Positions 35,842 through 47,830 of a stretch of DNA of 64,000 nt are shown here, piece after piece. This stretch comes from Neurospora crassa OR74A (Eukaryota; Ascomycota; Sordariomycetes; Sordariales; Sordariaceae). The DNA is taken from the NCBI RefSeq assembly GCF_000182925.2, contig NC_026503.1:1-64000 (forward strand), given 5' to 3'. Positions within the stretch are counted from its first letter, which is position 1, and the number at the start of each line of letters is the position of its first letter. The position numbers and the translations under genes were made by a program. Under the pieces are notes generated by a model, which made no database searches, had not been told where the DNA came from, and worked only from the letters and a program-made list of their open reading frames with translations.

Positions 35842-37073
35842 TCAAATGTGCTGTGTCTTTAGAGCACGCCACAACCTCCAGGGAAGCTTCCAGCTCGCCT
35901 TGACTTTGAACGGGTCGAAATCAGCCTTCTCCAACCTTTCCAAGTAATCGGCAGCCGGGACTGCTTCCAACAGCACCCCAAACCCCCTCTTGATATCAGC
36001 TTGTGTTGCGTCGACCCCACCGCTGGAGTAGATATGCTCTTGTTCTCCCTCATGCTCATAATCATGGCCCACCTCTTCCCCGGCCTTCAAGTTCTTCAAC
36101 ATCTCCCTCGCCGTTATCAAATGGTCATTGGCCCTTGTAGCCACCTTGAACACGGAATCCTGCAGTCCCTCAGCGTTGGGTCCGTGGCGAAAGACATCTT
36201 CTTCTCTGACCCCCACCTCGGCCATCACATCGAGGGGTAGTAGCAGGGCGGGATGCCGGGTGTTGCCCACGCTCCCAGCCGGACCCTGGATGGGCTGCGA
36301 TGGAGCGGCGAGAACGGGAATGCCGCGTAGTGTGGCTACGATGCCGCACGCCTTGCCGATGTGACTAGCCAGGTGGTCCATATGTACTGATCGCAAAGGC
36401 ATGGAAGCCAAGGTCACATACATCAGCGTCGCGTACGTATTCTCGGCGTAGTCTTCCAGCGAGTTCAAGCTGACAAAGGGCCTGTTTTCCATGTGTTGCT
36501 CGCGCGTGTTGATCAAGCGTAGGAGCCAGAACTTGAGAGAGCTGGCGCTGTTGGGGCCGGCGCGGGCTTTGAGGTCTTGGATGGCTTGGTGGAGGAGGAT
36601 GGAGATGGGCTCGCGTGGGGGATTGCCGGCAAAGACGCTGTTCACGGTTTCACGCCAAAAGGACATGCGCATGCGTGCGATGGTCGGGTTGGAAACTGTC
36701 TCGGGGAGACGGGCAAGTTCGAGGTTCAGGGTACGGAGGGCGTTGTAGGCGTCCCGAGAGGAAGGAGGGACGAATTGTCGGAGGAGAAAAGCTTCGTAGT
36801 CACCATGTCTGGGGTGGGGGGAGAAAGAGTTAGCAGAGAAAGAAGGGCAAGTGGGAAGAATGGCTAGGTATGGGGAGGGAAAGCAGAGACAGACTTGAGC
36901 TGGTTCTCACAGTACTGACGGGCCTTTTCGACGTCGCCGTCTGTGACTGTCGCGAGGCCTCGTCCGGAGAGGGAAGGCTGCCACGAAGGCCTCTGAGGCT
37001 GGAGACGTAGACGGGGCCGTAGAGGTGCCCGCCCCAGGCCATGACAACAACCTGCCGCTCGAGGGGATATCAT
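35842..37073 (-). CDS. NDUFAF6-like mitochondrial complex I assembly factor
   Basis: Exons 37073-36895 and 36808-35842 on the minus strand encode 381 residues. The N-terminus is Arg-rich, free of acidic residues and ends RGLATVTDGD, a convincing mitochondrial presequence. The body belongs to the squalene/phytoene synthase superfamily: VEKARQYCENQLK, HGDYEAFLLRQFVPPSSRDA, YNALRTLNLELARL, RMSFWRETVNSVFAGNPPREP, and LEDYAENTYATLMYVTL. The Asp-rich DxxxD substrate motifs of true prenyl synthases appear modified (LEDYAENT), as in NDUFAF6, which is required for assembly of NADH dehydrogenase rather than terpene synthesis. The intron uses a GTCTGT donor, unusual but consistent in frame. It is divergent from mus-41, with a MITE between them. 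Confidence 0.87.
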
Positions 37074-37877
37074 GATCAAAGAAGCGGTACTGTTTTCCCC
37101 GCTGTCACAAAGTGGTTCACATCTCTCACTGTAACAAGAGACAAGACAACCTCGGCAGCAGCGGGGAGGAAGACAAGCCGACGACGACAGGACATGTTGA
37201 TTTGACAATTCGCTGAGACCATGTTACGCTGCGCCCCTCAGCATCACAAGCGCGGCGCCTCTAAAGCCTTTATGGTTAGCAGCGATGACGGCATTAAATG
37301 GCTTCAGTGGCCCAAGCTTCTGGCTTTCCATACAATCCAGTACTGGTTTGCTTGTTAGTTCGAGACCTCGCATCAACTTTCCGATGCGTTTTCATAGCTA
37401 ATCAATGCGTGATCTTACCATGGATACACCATTTGTAATATTCTGAATGCCATATCAAATAGTACTAATATCTTTTAACCTTTATACCAACTATTTCGAT
37501 CTCTTCTTAGAGGGTTTAGGACTAATTGGGATAGATTAGGTTTCGTCTAGTGTATAGAGTATGGTACAGTACCTAGTGTACCCAGCTAACAAACAACCCA
37601 GCACTGGACTGTACACTGCAGAGGGCGTAATTAATTACCTCTAGGGTGGCGCGCAATCACCTGACAGCGGGAAGGCGGAAACGAATGCACGCCAAAGTTT
37701 CACGGTTGCCACGGCACAGTCGCGTCTCACAGGCGCAACACTGAAGTTCACCATTGCAGTTGGTGCATTCGAGTCGGTTGGGTGACAGTAGCTGACTGAT
37801 ACCGTACACCCGTGGTACGACTACCTAGAGGTACTGTACCTACCTTGAACCTAATGGGCTGAACAACCAACACCTGG
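37074..37877. other. Divergent promoter region with a MITE
   Basis: 804 bp between the NDUFAF6-like gene and mus-41. A third of it is the MITE at 37333-37611. A GAGGTACTGTACCTACCTT palindromic word lies at about 37827-37845, some 35 bp before the mus-41 ATG. Confidence 0.65.
37333..37611 (+). mobile_element. MITE copy 2, 279 bp, TA-flanked
   Basis: Starts CAATCCAGTACTGGTTTGCT and ends ACCCAGCACTGGACTG, with TA at 37331-37332 and 37612-37613. Same family and orientation as copy 1 at 19449, sharing TTGTTAGTTCGAGACCTCG near the left end and CCAGCTAACAAACAACC near the right. No coding capacity. Confidence 0.85.
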
Positions 37878-38089
37878 ATGGACCGACACGACACCATGGA
37901 CTTCACCAACGAGCCTCTCTCCAAGAAGCGCCGGTTCCTGGGCGACCAGGGTGATTCGGACCATGTCGCTGGCGGCCCCAGCTCGTCTCCCCAGTTCAGT
38001 GCTCCCCCGAGCTCACCACCCAGGAAGAAACTCCTCCAAGACCCAAACAGTGAAGTCCAGCCACGAGTTTCCAAAGATGCGGACCACAA

Positions 38090-38125
<36 letters not shown>

Positions 38126-41100
38126 AGAACGCCCAAGATTCTTCACAGACGATGGCACCCTAACGCCCCACGCCACGAAGATATGTGCTCCCTGGCTCAA
38201 CGACATGCCCAAACCAGACCCTAGAAAAGGATATCTCTTGAAAGACGTCGATACTCCGATCGCGACACCCCGGGACGTGGCACCCCCAGTGGTCGAGTCC
38301 CCCCAGCTGGCCTTCGACAAAGACACATTCGAAGCTTTTGTTGGCGAAAAGGTTGCGTCCGATATCCTCCACGTCATCAGCAAGAACTGCGGCAACAACA
38401 TCGAAAGAGCCGTCAACATGTACCTGGATGGAACATGGAAAAAGCTGCACCGGGCGCCTCCAGTCAGAGTCAACTCGCATTCGCCCCTGGTTGTAGGAGG
38501 TCAGTCTCCCAAGAAATCATCAACATCACAAGCACGGTCCCGGTCGCACGCTCAAGCCCAACCACAGCCGCAATCGAACACACCAACAAAGGTTCTCCCA
38601 TCAATGCCAGACGCCCGCTACGTCGGCGCATTTGGTGTTGAGGGATGGGCTACCAGAAGCGGGACAGGCCTCCTCAGACACGGTGACAGCGTCAAGATTG
38701 AGCGCCAAAAGATCCAACCACCTACCGTTGCAAGAAAAGGGCAGACCAAGCCTGGCACCCCGCAGTCCATACCACGAGTCAGCGCGGCAGCTGCCAAACG
38801 TGTCGATGTCATAGTCCGCTTCAACGACGCCAGTGGCAGGGAACTCGGCCGTCTAGCCAAAGACACAGCCAACTGGGTGTCAACGCTAATAGACCAGAAC
38901 ATCTGCAGATTCGAAGGCATCTGTGTTTACGCGCCCGAGCGTCTACGAACGAACGAGACCGTCTTCTTGCAGCTCAAGTGCTACATGCTACGGTCTGCCT
39001 TCTTGGGGAGAACCCTCCAACTAGCCGACAATAGGGCTGCCGGGTTCCACGAGAAAGACGAGACAACAGAAGAGAAGGACCTGCGACTGAGACAAGTGGC
39101 GCTTGTCAGACTGTTTCAAGAGATCAACATTGTTCCGTCTCGAGGCAACGCCGCTGCCGCCAAGGACGCCAGGAAAGACCTTCTTGAAGCAGCAGATTCG
39201 GCCGAGAAGAAGGCGATGGACAAGGCCAAGGCTGGGGACCACAACACTAACGGATTAGCTTCTCCCCCCGAAGAGGCCGAAGAGGGCCAGGAGCTCGAAC
39301 AAGACCAACTCGACGCGCTGTACAAGAAGGCCCAATCCTTCGACTTTAGCACCCCCGAGGCTGAACCAGCTAATACCTTCGCCATGACCTTGCGTCCCTA
39401 CCAGAAGCAGTCGCTGTACTGGATGCTGGCCAAGGAGAAGAACCAGCGAACAGAAGACCGTGAAACATCCATGCATCCCCTATGGGAAGAGTACGTGTGG
39501 CCGACCAAGGACCATGACGATAAGGACCTACCTGTGGTTCCTGACCAACCTTGCTTCTACGTCAACCCATACTCTGGCGATCTGTCACTGGACTTCCCCA
39601 AACAAGAGCAGCATTGTCTTGGTGGAATCTTGGCAGACGAGATGGGACTTGGTGGGTTTGCCTTTTACATTTTTCTTTTCTCTTTGACCTGATATCCAGC
39701 TCACAGTCATGTATCACAGGCAAAACCATCCAGATGCTTTCCCTGATCCATTCTCACCGATCCGAAGTAGCCATCAAGGCGCGGGAGGCTGGCCCTACCT
39801 CGGTCAACAACCTCCCACGCCTACCAACAGTCTCTGGACAGAAGACGACAATTGACGCTCCGTGCACAACCCTTGTGGTTGCCCCCATGTCCTTGCTGGC
39901 GCAATGGCAAAGCGAAGCTGAGAATGCTTCCAAGGAGGGCACGTTCAAGACCATGATGTACTACGGGGCGGAAAAGAATGTCGATCTGGTGACCATGTGC
40001 TGCGAAGCCAACGCGGCCAACGCTCCAGATGTGATCATCACCAGCTATGGAGTCGTCCTCTCCGAGTTTACCCAACTCGCCACCAAGAATGGAGACAGAC
40101 TCAGCAGCCGCGGGCTTTTCTCCCTCAACTTCTTCCGTGTCATTCTGGACGAAGCACATAATATCAAGAACCGCCAAGCTAAGACCTCCCGCGCATGCTA
40201 CGAAATTGCCGCCGAACACCGCTGGGTCCTCACCGGAACCCCCATTGTCAATCGCCTCGAAGACCTCTTCAGCCTGGTCCGTTTCCTACGCGTTGAGCCA
40301 TGGAACAATTTTTCCTTCTGGCGGACCTTCATCACCGTCCCCTTTGAGTCCAAGAACTTTGTCCGCGCCTTAGACGTCGTCCAAACCGTCCTCGAACCGC
40401 TCGTCATGCGCCGCACCAAAGACATGAAGACCCCGGATGGCCAGTTCCTTGTTCCGCTTCCGCCCAAACACATCGAGATCGTCGACATCGAACTCTCCGA
40501 GCCTGAAAGGGCAGTCTACGACTACGTCTTCAACCGCGCCAAGCGAACGCTCTTTGACAATATGCAGGCCGGCACCGTCATGAAGGCGTTTACCTCCATT
40601 TTTGCACAGATCTTGCGGCTCCGGCAGTCCTGCTGTCACCCTGTGCTTGTTCGCAACCAGGAGATCCTCGCTGATGAGGAGGAAGCCAATATGGCCGCTG
40701 ACGTTGCGGCGGGTTTGGCAGACGATATGGATCTCCAAACTCTGATCGAGCGCTTCACCGCCACCACAGACGACGCCTCCAAAACCAACAACAACTTCGG
40801 CGCTCACGTTCTTAGACAGATCCGTGACGAAGCAGTCAACGAATGCCCCATCTGCGCCGAAGAACCAATGATCGACCAGGCCGTGACAGGATGCTGGCAT
40901 TCTGCGTGCAAGAAATGTCTGCTCGACTATATCAAACATCAAACCGACCGTAACGAGGTCCCGCGGTGTTTCCAATGTCGCGAGCACATCAACATCCGCG
41001 ACATCTTCGAAGTCATCCGCCACGATGATGACCTGGAGACATCCTCTACCCCAGGGGCAAGTCCCGAGCCGCGCATCTCCCTACAACGCGTGGGCGCCAA

Positions 41101-41707
41101 TGACTCCAGCGCCAAAATCGTCGCTCTAATCTCACACCTCCGCACCTTGCGTCAAGAGCACCCCAAAATGAAGTCCCTCGTAATTTCCCAATTCACATCC
41201 TTTCTCTCGCTGATATCCTCCGCCCTCACACGTCACAAGATCTCTTTTCTTCGGCTGGATGGGTCCATGTCCCAGAAGGCCCGCGCCGCTGTTCTTACCG
41301 AGTTTCAATCCACCAACAAGTTTTGCGTTTTGCTTCTCAGTCTCAAAGCGGGTGGTGTCGGGTTGAACCTGACCAGTGCCAAGAGGGTCTACATGATGGA
41401 CCCGTGGTGGTCCTTTGCGGTGGAGGCGCAGGCGATTGATCGTGTGCATCGCATGGGGCAAGAGGATGAGGTGAGGGTTTATCGATTTATAGTGAAACAG
41501 AGTGTGGAAATGAGGATGTTGCGGGTGCAGGAGAGGAAAAAGTTTATGTGAGTTTGTCCCCGATCAGTGATTTAATGACATTGACTGGAGGTAGGTAAAA
41601 GGCTAACCTGATTTGACTGCAGAGCAACATCACTGGGGATGATGTCAGACGAGGAAAAGAAGATGCAGAGGATCGAGGATATCAAGGAGCTGTTGAGCTC
41701 AGACTAA
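37878..41707 (+). CDS. mus-41: RAD5-type SNF2 helicase and RING E3 ubiquitin ligase
   Basis: Exons 37878-39651, 39720-41547 and 41623-41707 encode 1228 residues. An acidic N-terminus with 11 consecutive Asp (GAC repeat) is followed by a UBA-like segment (about 150-190, GNNIERAVNMYLDGTW) and a HIRAN domain starting ARYVGAFGVEG (about 244), which binds 3' DNA ends at stalled forks. The SNF2 ATPase has DEMGLGKT (Walker A, about 590) split by intron 1, DEAH in ILDEAHNIK (about 734) and LTGTPIVNR. A C3HC4 RING (CPICAEEP ... CWHSACKKCLL ... CFQC, from about 967) lies between the helicase lobes, as in Rad5 and HLTF. LRLDGSMSQKAR and DRVHRMGQ mark the C-lobe. In yeast Rad5 polyubiquitinates PCNA and drives error-free damage tolerance. 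The N. crassa RAD5 homologue is known as mus-41; assignment to it assumes the species. Confidence 0.95.
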
Positions 41708-44700
41708 GCGTATCGATATGTATGCCGGATGTCAGGGGAAACTGCAATCCAATCCATTTTCGTTGTTAGGCGTCCCGAGGTCCTTTTCTTGCATGCAGCG
41801 GCGTCGGTATACTTACCTATCTCGTACATAGGGCCATCTCAGGTCTTCATAGAGCAATAGAATCGCGCATACCAGAGCCCCAATTCTAACGTTGGCACCA
41901 AGCAGGTCAAGCGACCCGGAGGTGTAGGTGACTCTACGACTACGGGGAAAGCGTGGAAACTTCTGAGTTTTGGAAATCTGGATGGTCGGGTCGTTATGAT
42001 TGTCGCCATCAAAGTTGACAAACCAAGGTGCCTTGTTCCTGACATTGTTACTGAAACCTTGGACTTGAAACCTTTGACATTATACCTTGTGTTTACGCTT
42101 ACTACGCACCCGAGCATCTCCAATATACCTTGAAACTCAATGTTTAGGCAATGCCTGGATAGAGATATCCCAGAGGGACTCTAGCCGTTGTGTTTTCGAG
42201 TAGGCTTCAGCGGTACTCCCACACACTGTATTCCAAAATATTCGGTGGGCTTAAAGCCTTGCATTTCGTTGTGCGGACTGGAGACGGGTATGCTTGATGA
42301 TGTAAATGAGGACATCTTTCTGGAACATGGACCGTAGACGTGGAAAGGGCTGGCACATATGGGCAAGGAAGTTGCTAATGCAATCCACATCAAGAACAGG
42401 TTCGATGTACGACATGCATGGCGCCACTGGATAATGAGCCAGGCCGTCAAGGTTCCCTTTCGCTTGAAATTGTTTGGTCAGTGTGCAGCATGCTCATCGA
42501 TGTCCTTGGAGAAGATCGCTACAGCCGACGAAACGGTAACCAACAAACATATCAGTTAACGAAGAATCTTCCAGCTGGCGTCCAGTGGCGAGCCAAATCC
42601 TGCAGCGTTACAGGCGAGGCAATTCCAGCTGTCCACCAGCTTGCTCAGTTACAACCCGCCTGGCCGCCTTCAGTTGCATGCCACTCGGATCAGGCATATC
42701 CGGGTCAATCACCCGTCGGCTGCCGTCGTTGGTGGCACGAGCCGCGTGCGTGGCTGGTTGGTTGCCGTTGGCGGACATGGGGACGTCGGTTGCCGTCGGG
42801 TGGCTGAAAGAAACATGTTCTGGAATACTTGTTCGCGCGGTGTAACGTTGGGGTCGTGATGTCCTTCGGTCCAAGGACGGAAACAAGACTTGATCGCAAA
42901 TTTCCAGTATGCCGTCAAGGTCCTCCTCGTAAGTTACGAATCAGGACACGAGCTCGGCTGCAGACGTGTCTCATGCTGGTGGCTCTCATGTGCGTGTCGA
43001 CAGCGTACGGTATGTACCTTGCAGTCGTCATGAAATTGCGGTGTTTGGTTCGACGGTCGTGGCGGTCCTGCGGCTCTGCGGCTTTTGCGTTTACGTACTA
43101 GCAGCTTGCTTGCGCGGCTCGACGCCGACAGCTTGACAAAATATCTGACAACAAGTGAGCAGTTAGCGTCGCATCCAGACCTCTTCGCGTGGTGGAGGAT
43201 GGGTCCTTTGTTTTGTTAGCCCCTTTTCTTGCCCTGTTGCCATGTCATTTGAGCTGGGATCCATCATCATTACTCGAGGGACATCGGATGTCGTTGATAT
43301 TCCAAAATTGCGGGTGCTTGCTTGAGCCGAATCACATGGACTTTTTCGAGATTTCTTCGGTTACCCTCGGCTTGAGTTGTCAACCGCATTCTTTTCCCCC
43401 TTCTGCTGCACTAACAAAAAAAAAGAAACACAAGGACCTCGCTCGTCGAGCGGCGAGGAAGCCCCCTGAAAGAAATTTGTTCTTTTCCCTGCTCTGGTTT
43501 CCTGATTCGTGAAGGTCCTTTGAAGGGAGAGAGAAGAAAAAAAAAAAAAAAGGGTTGGTCGACTCTGCCCTACCGCGCCCTCCCAAGCTGCCAACCGGAC
43601 AAGGACCCCTCAGCCCGTGCACTCGTTCCTGGCAGGGAGCGTGCAGTCCACACATCAAAGCGGCGTGGGGCCTGAAAATAACGTGCACTAAAAAATTGTT
43701 TCAAAAGCCTAACTCGATCCACCAAAAAGGACCCACCTACATTCAGGGTTCCACTCGCGTACCTTTGTGTGGTGCCGTTTCCTGAACTTTTGTCGACGGT
43801 GAGGGTCGCGGTGAGACCGGTCGTTGGAGCACCGTAGCAGTGGCAGTAGGGAGACGAGCAGGGAGACGGTGGTCATCTGGTTTGAAGAGTTCTCATATCC
43901 CACTTTTGCGATTTTCGATCTCGATCGTGCGTTTCGATTCGTGACGACTTTGTGGGTTCGCTCGTTTCGTCATTTCGAAGTGGAATCTTTTCTTCGATTC
44001 CCAGGATGAACGACTGGTCCGAGTTTCCTGCAAGTGTTTGTTGTACATATGTTGGCCTCAATTCGTGTGCACAGATGTAGGTGGTCTCACCTTTTCCATC
44101 AACTCGAGGTTTTTGAGCCGCAAGAGCTGCAAGAGCCTCGATGCATAGGTACCTACGTAGGTATCTCTTATTGGACAGCACCAGACTAAACCCTCCCACG
44201 GCAAGATCTTCAGCACCTAATGACTTCACGGCTCAAGTCTCAACAGTGTACAGCATCGGGCTGTCTTCCAAAACATGTCGTTGGAAGACTCGACGCCCTC
44301 CAAGACTGTGCATCCGGCTGTCTGGACCCGCTAGCCCCGTCACCCCCGGTCACGAACCCCGGCGGCCCAATGTTTCCCTTACGTTTTTGCGGAGGATTTC
44401 TCGGCGTGCTCCATCGCTGAGGCCCTGCACAGTCATCGGCCGACTCCGAAATTCCTCTTTGCGGTTTTGAGTGAGGGAGGGCGATGTTCAGGCACCGTTC
44501 GACCACGGACAGCCGATTCGACGCAGGTACCTTACAGTACACGTGTGGTGGTAACAACTATGTACGTAGGCAGCTGAGGAGTAATGGGACCCGGTGTCTG
44601 AAACGGGCCATTTGTAACCAAATGGGTGAGCATAAGGTGAGGTTTCACCGACTATTTCGGTCTTCGATGAAATGCAAAACTTCTTTTTGTAGCCCTGGGC

Positions 44701-47554
44701 CTGGCGAGCGGTGTTTCCGTGTCCCCAGACTTGAGTGAATGCGGCAGCATTGAACACAAAGCGGGTTGTCGGACCGTGTCCGTTTCATTTCACCTCCAGT
44801 CCGTCGTCCGGGAAACGTGTGAGCTTGAAGCTATGTACACTACCTACTATTTACCTGATGTGCGCTGTCAATGAGCCGCGGCAATTATGTAACGTGAGTT
44901 TGGGGACTGACGACCGGAAGTCCATATGACGACCAGTCGCGGGTACGCACCCCATATCCCCATCAACGACGTGGTTGACGGTCGACCACAGTTGTTGCAC
45001 AGTCTGGCCCGCCTTGACTTTCACCAACAAACTGATAACCCCGCAAGGGCCCATCAAAAGAAGGTGAAGAGGAGTTACTGAATTCATGAAACAAAGCAAA
45101 AGCAACAACAAACAACATGTGGACCACATCATTGTGTAATTTCTTGTGCATTTTGCGAGCTCTTTTGTGACTGACGGCTTGCAAGCAGTGTCTTCCGTTG
45201 TCACCACCAGTCATCAAGACCAGGTGGGAGTCACGACAGGCCAGGCGTTCTTGTCATCATCACCATTGGCTTTCAGTAAGCTTCCAGGAGTCACTTGCCG
45301 TGTGACACCACCACGGTCGTTGAAGGCGCAATATGTTTGGCCTGCCATGGGTGCTAAACGGCGGGCCATTAGGTAACAGATTAGCGGCCTGCATGCACTG
45401 CATGCGCTGGACATGTCGTTTTGGGTTTTGTGAGGCTCAACATTGGAAGCACTGCAGCTTTGTCACTTTGTCAACTTTTAGCTTTTCCGACGGGGGGCCT
45501 TGGGGCACAAATACCGTTTTTGTAAAGAAACTGTAAAATACGTGTATCGCCAGACGTCCTAGCGCTTTATCACAGTACGTTTTCCCAGTTCCACCCAGCA
45601 TCTGATGTGGTTCGGCGGGGTGTTGCTATTTCTGTCACTTTCCATGTTACAGTACTAGAAGTCTTCCAAAATGAACTTCACCACCCTACGTGTAAAAGAA
45701 GATGAGCGAGTTTGCGGTGTATACGGTGAAATCCCCGCTGTTTTCGAAACAGGAACCGGATGCAAAGGGATCTCGTGGATCTCCTTGGCCTACGGCGGTA
45801 GCCAGGGCCCACGGGAACCTCTTTGGGCAGCGACAGCGTTCAGGCCTTCAGAGGCTCGACGTAAACCCCGTGGGAGAGTTTTGTCCCGCGAGTCGAGAGT
45901 CTCGGAAAGTGAATTCCTACTGTATCCGCTGATCCTACTCGTCCTGTAGGGCTGTTGTGGCAGATCTCCTGTTCGTAGGGCTTCTGCGGTGAGCGCGAAT
46001 TGACGCTGGAATATCCGGACAGCTCGGGCTCGGGAATGTCGGGGCATTCCTAACACGTGCAAGCGAGCGACAGCGACCTGAGGCTCTGTCAAGCGATGCA
46101 AATACCCAAGGTACTGCGTAGAGGTATGTCGTCGGCTCAAACGTACGGAACGCACAACGATCTTCCAAATAGACAATGACGGACATCTGCCAATCATGCC
46201 GTGCCCGTGGTGCTCGTGACGGGAAATGACAGCCGTATGGAAGTGTCGGGCAAGTAGACCGCAGTGGTGGTGTCAGTGTGGATATTGCGATCCCTAAGAA
46301 TATCCTGAATAGAGGCAGAATAGAAAATAACAACCATAACAACTCTTGCACTGGTAACAAAACCGGCAAGGTATGGTCATTATACCTGTAGGTATACCAC
46401 AACCATCTGAGTGTTATGGTTCGCAAGCCTTATTGGAGGTACCGTACGCAACATAAACTGAGCAAGGACATCAGGTCCGGCAGTCTTGGCCTCGGTGGGT
46501 GAAGCACCGGGAAGAAGCTGCTTTTCCCCGGATTTCAGCCTGCTGAAACCTTAAGGTACGTAATGGAAGCACCGGATGGAAAGCGGGCAGGGCGGGAATG
46601 GAAACACGTAACGAATAACCTCAAGGAAAAGAAAAGGGGGTGCTGCAGTCCAGCATCTTGGTTGGTGTGTTCCAGATCTCCCCCGCCGCGTCCACCATTG
46701 CATTGACCTGAGTGAGGCCCATGTGCGGTGCCTGGTGGCCCTGAATCGGTCTTGGCCGGCGGTAGGATCTCCATAAAGTCATTGTCGCGTCTTTCGGTCG
46801 AAACACCTCATCGAAACGAAAGAGCACTGAATTTCCATGGGGGGTACGTATCTCTATGTACCTATAGGCTACCTGATGGAAGTTCCATTGAGACTGAATC
46901 TGTGGAATTTGTCAAAAACCGAAAGCTGTTGGCTGCCCGCACAAGGCAGGGGGAGACCTCTACTACATAGGTAGAGGTACTTGATACCTACCTTACCTGC
47001 CGGAGTACGTGTACAGCCGTCAAGGTTCTGAAAAGTCTTGAGCGGAGTGCCACCGTAATGCTTGCCCCCGGTGCTCGAAATTTCAGTTGTGTCGCGTCAA
47101 GGACTCCTCCTACAGAAAACGGATGTACGGGTCGGCCTGCAAATCCCATATTCTGGAGGCGAAAACTTAGAGGCCCAGGGCACCCAGGGCACCTGTTAGC
47201 GCCACTTTCCCAGGGCATCCGCGCCAGGGCTTTCAGCGGCTTTGGTTGGTGGGGGGGGAATCTGGAGAAAGAATTGAGCAGTCGGGCAACAACGACTTGC
47301 TGTCATTGTTGGGCTTACACGTGTACCTTTTGTAAGTTTCAAGAGGGTCACAGCTCAATTGAAGAACATGAACCGGCAAGGAAGAACCCCTTTACTTTAT
47401 TTTGTGCCAGGAGATCACCCAAGGGCACAGCAGATCAGGTCAGATCCGCGTCGCACTCGTCAGCAGGACGTCCTTGGGTTTGTACTTGCCAAAGTCTCTG
47501 TTGTAGCGAGAAAGACGGATTGAAATCGGGGGAAGGAAGTCGCCGCGATAGGTA
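41708..47554. other. Gene-poor interval, no convincing gene
   Basis: 5.8 kb of normal base composition with no frame I can support. Frames of 90-135 codons (for example 42418-42807 and 45671-45949) lack domains and good splice partners. A poly-A tract lies at 43537-43551. The palindromic words ggtacctacgtaggta (44150) and gtacctatagg (46858) recur. It may include a long untranslated leader or non-coding RNAs that sequence alone cannot show. Confidence 0.5.
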
Positions 47555-47830
47555 CAGACCGATATTGGTTGGTCTGTTAGCTTGGTACACTAAAACACTC
47601 CTGGCAGTGCGATATGTATAGCGCACTGCACCAGACGAAACCTATTCCGAATACTCCAAAAGCTTATACTGACTAATTCATAGGCATCAGCTGGATTTGA
47701 TTTAGTATTTTGAATGTTAGAGATGCCGTATCTATAGCAAGATTATGCATTACATAGTTAGCCATGAAAACGCATAGGAAAGTTGACACGAGGTCTCGAA
47801 CTAACAAACAAACTACCTAGTACTGGACTG
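47555..47830 (-). mobile_element. MITE copy 3, 276 bp, TA-flanked, inverted
   Basis: Starts CAGACCGATATTGGTTGGTC and ends ACCTAGTACTGGACTG, with TA at 47553-47554 and 47831-47832. The left end corresponds to the reverse complement of the right ends of copies 1 and 2 (TTAGCTTGGTACAC), so it lies in the opposite orientation. The inner block atgaaaacgcataggaaagt is shared with both. Confidence 0.85.

Noticed and set aside
39652-39719. Apparent break between two overlapping frames of the RAD5 homologue
   Set aside because: Explained by a 68-nt GT-AG intron that splits the Gly of the GLGKT motif; no frameshift is needed.
45671-45949. 92-codon plus-strand frame with ATG
   Set aside because: No domain, no neighbouring splice sites and no codon bias; not called.
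46641-46672. TGCAGTCCAGCATCTTGGTT resembling a MITE end
   Set aside because: Only one end is visible, similarity is partial and no TA flank or second end was found.
47058-47621. 187-codon plus-strand open frame starting with ATG
   Set aside because: No recognisable domain, and it runs into the MITE at 47555. Composition does not look like a conserved protein.
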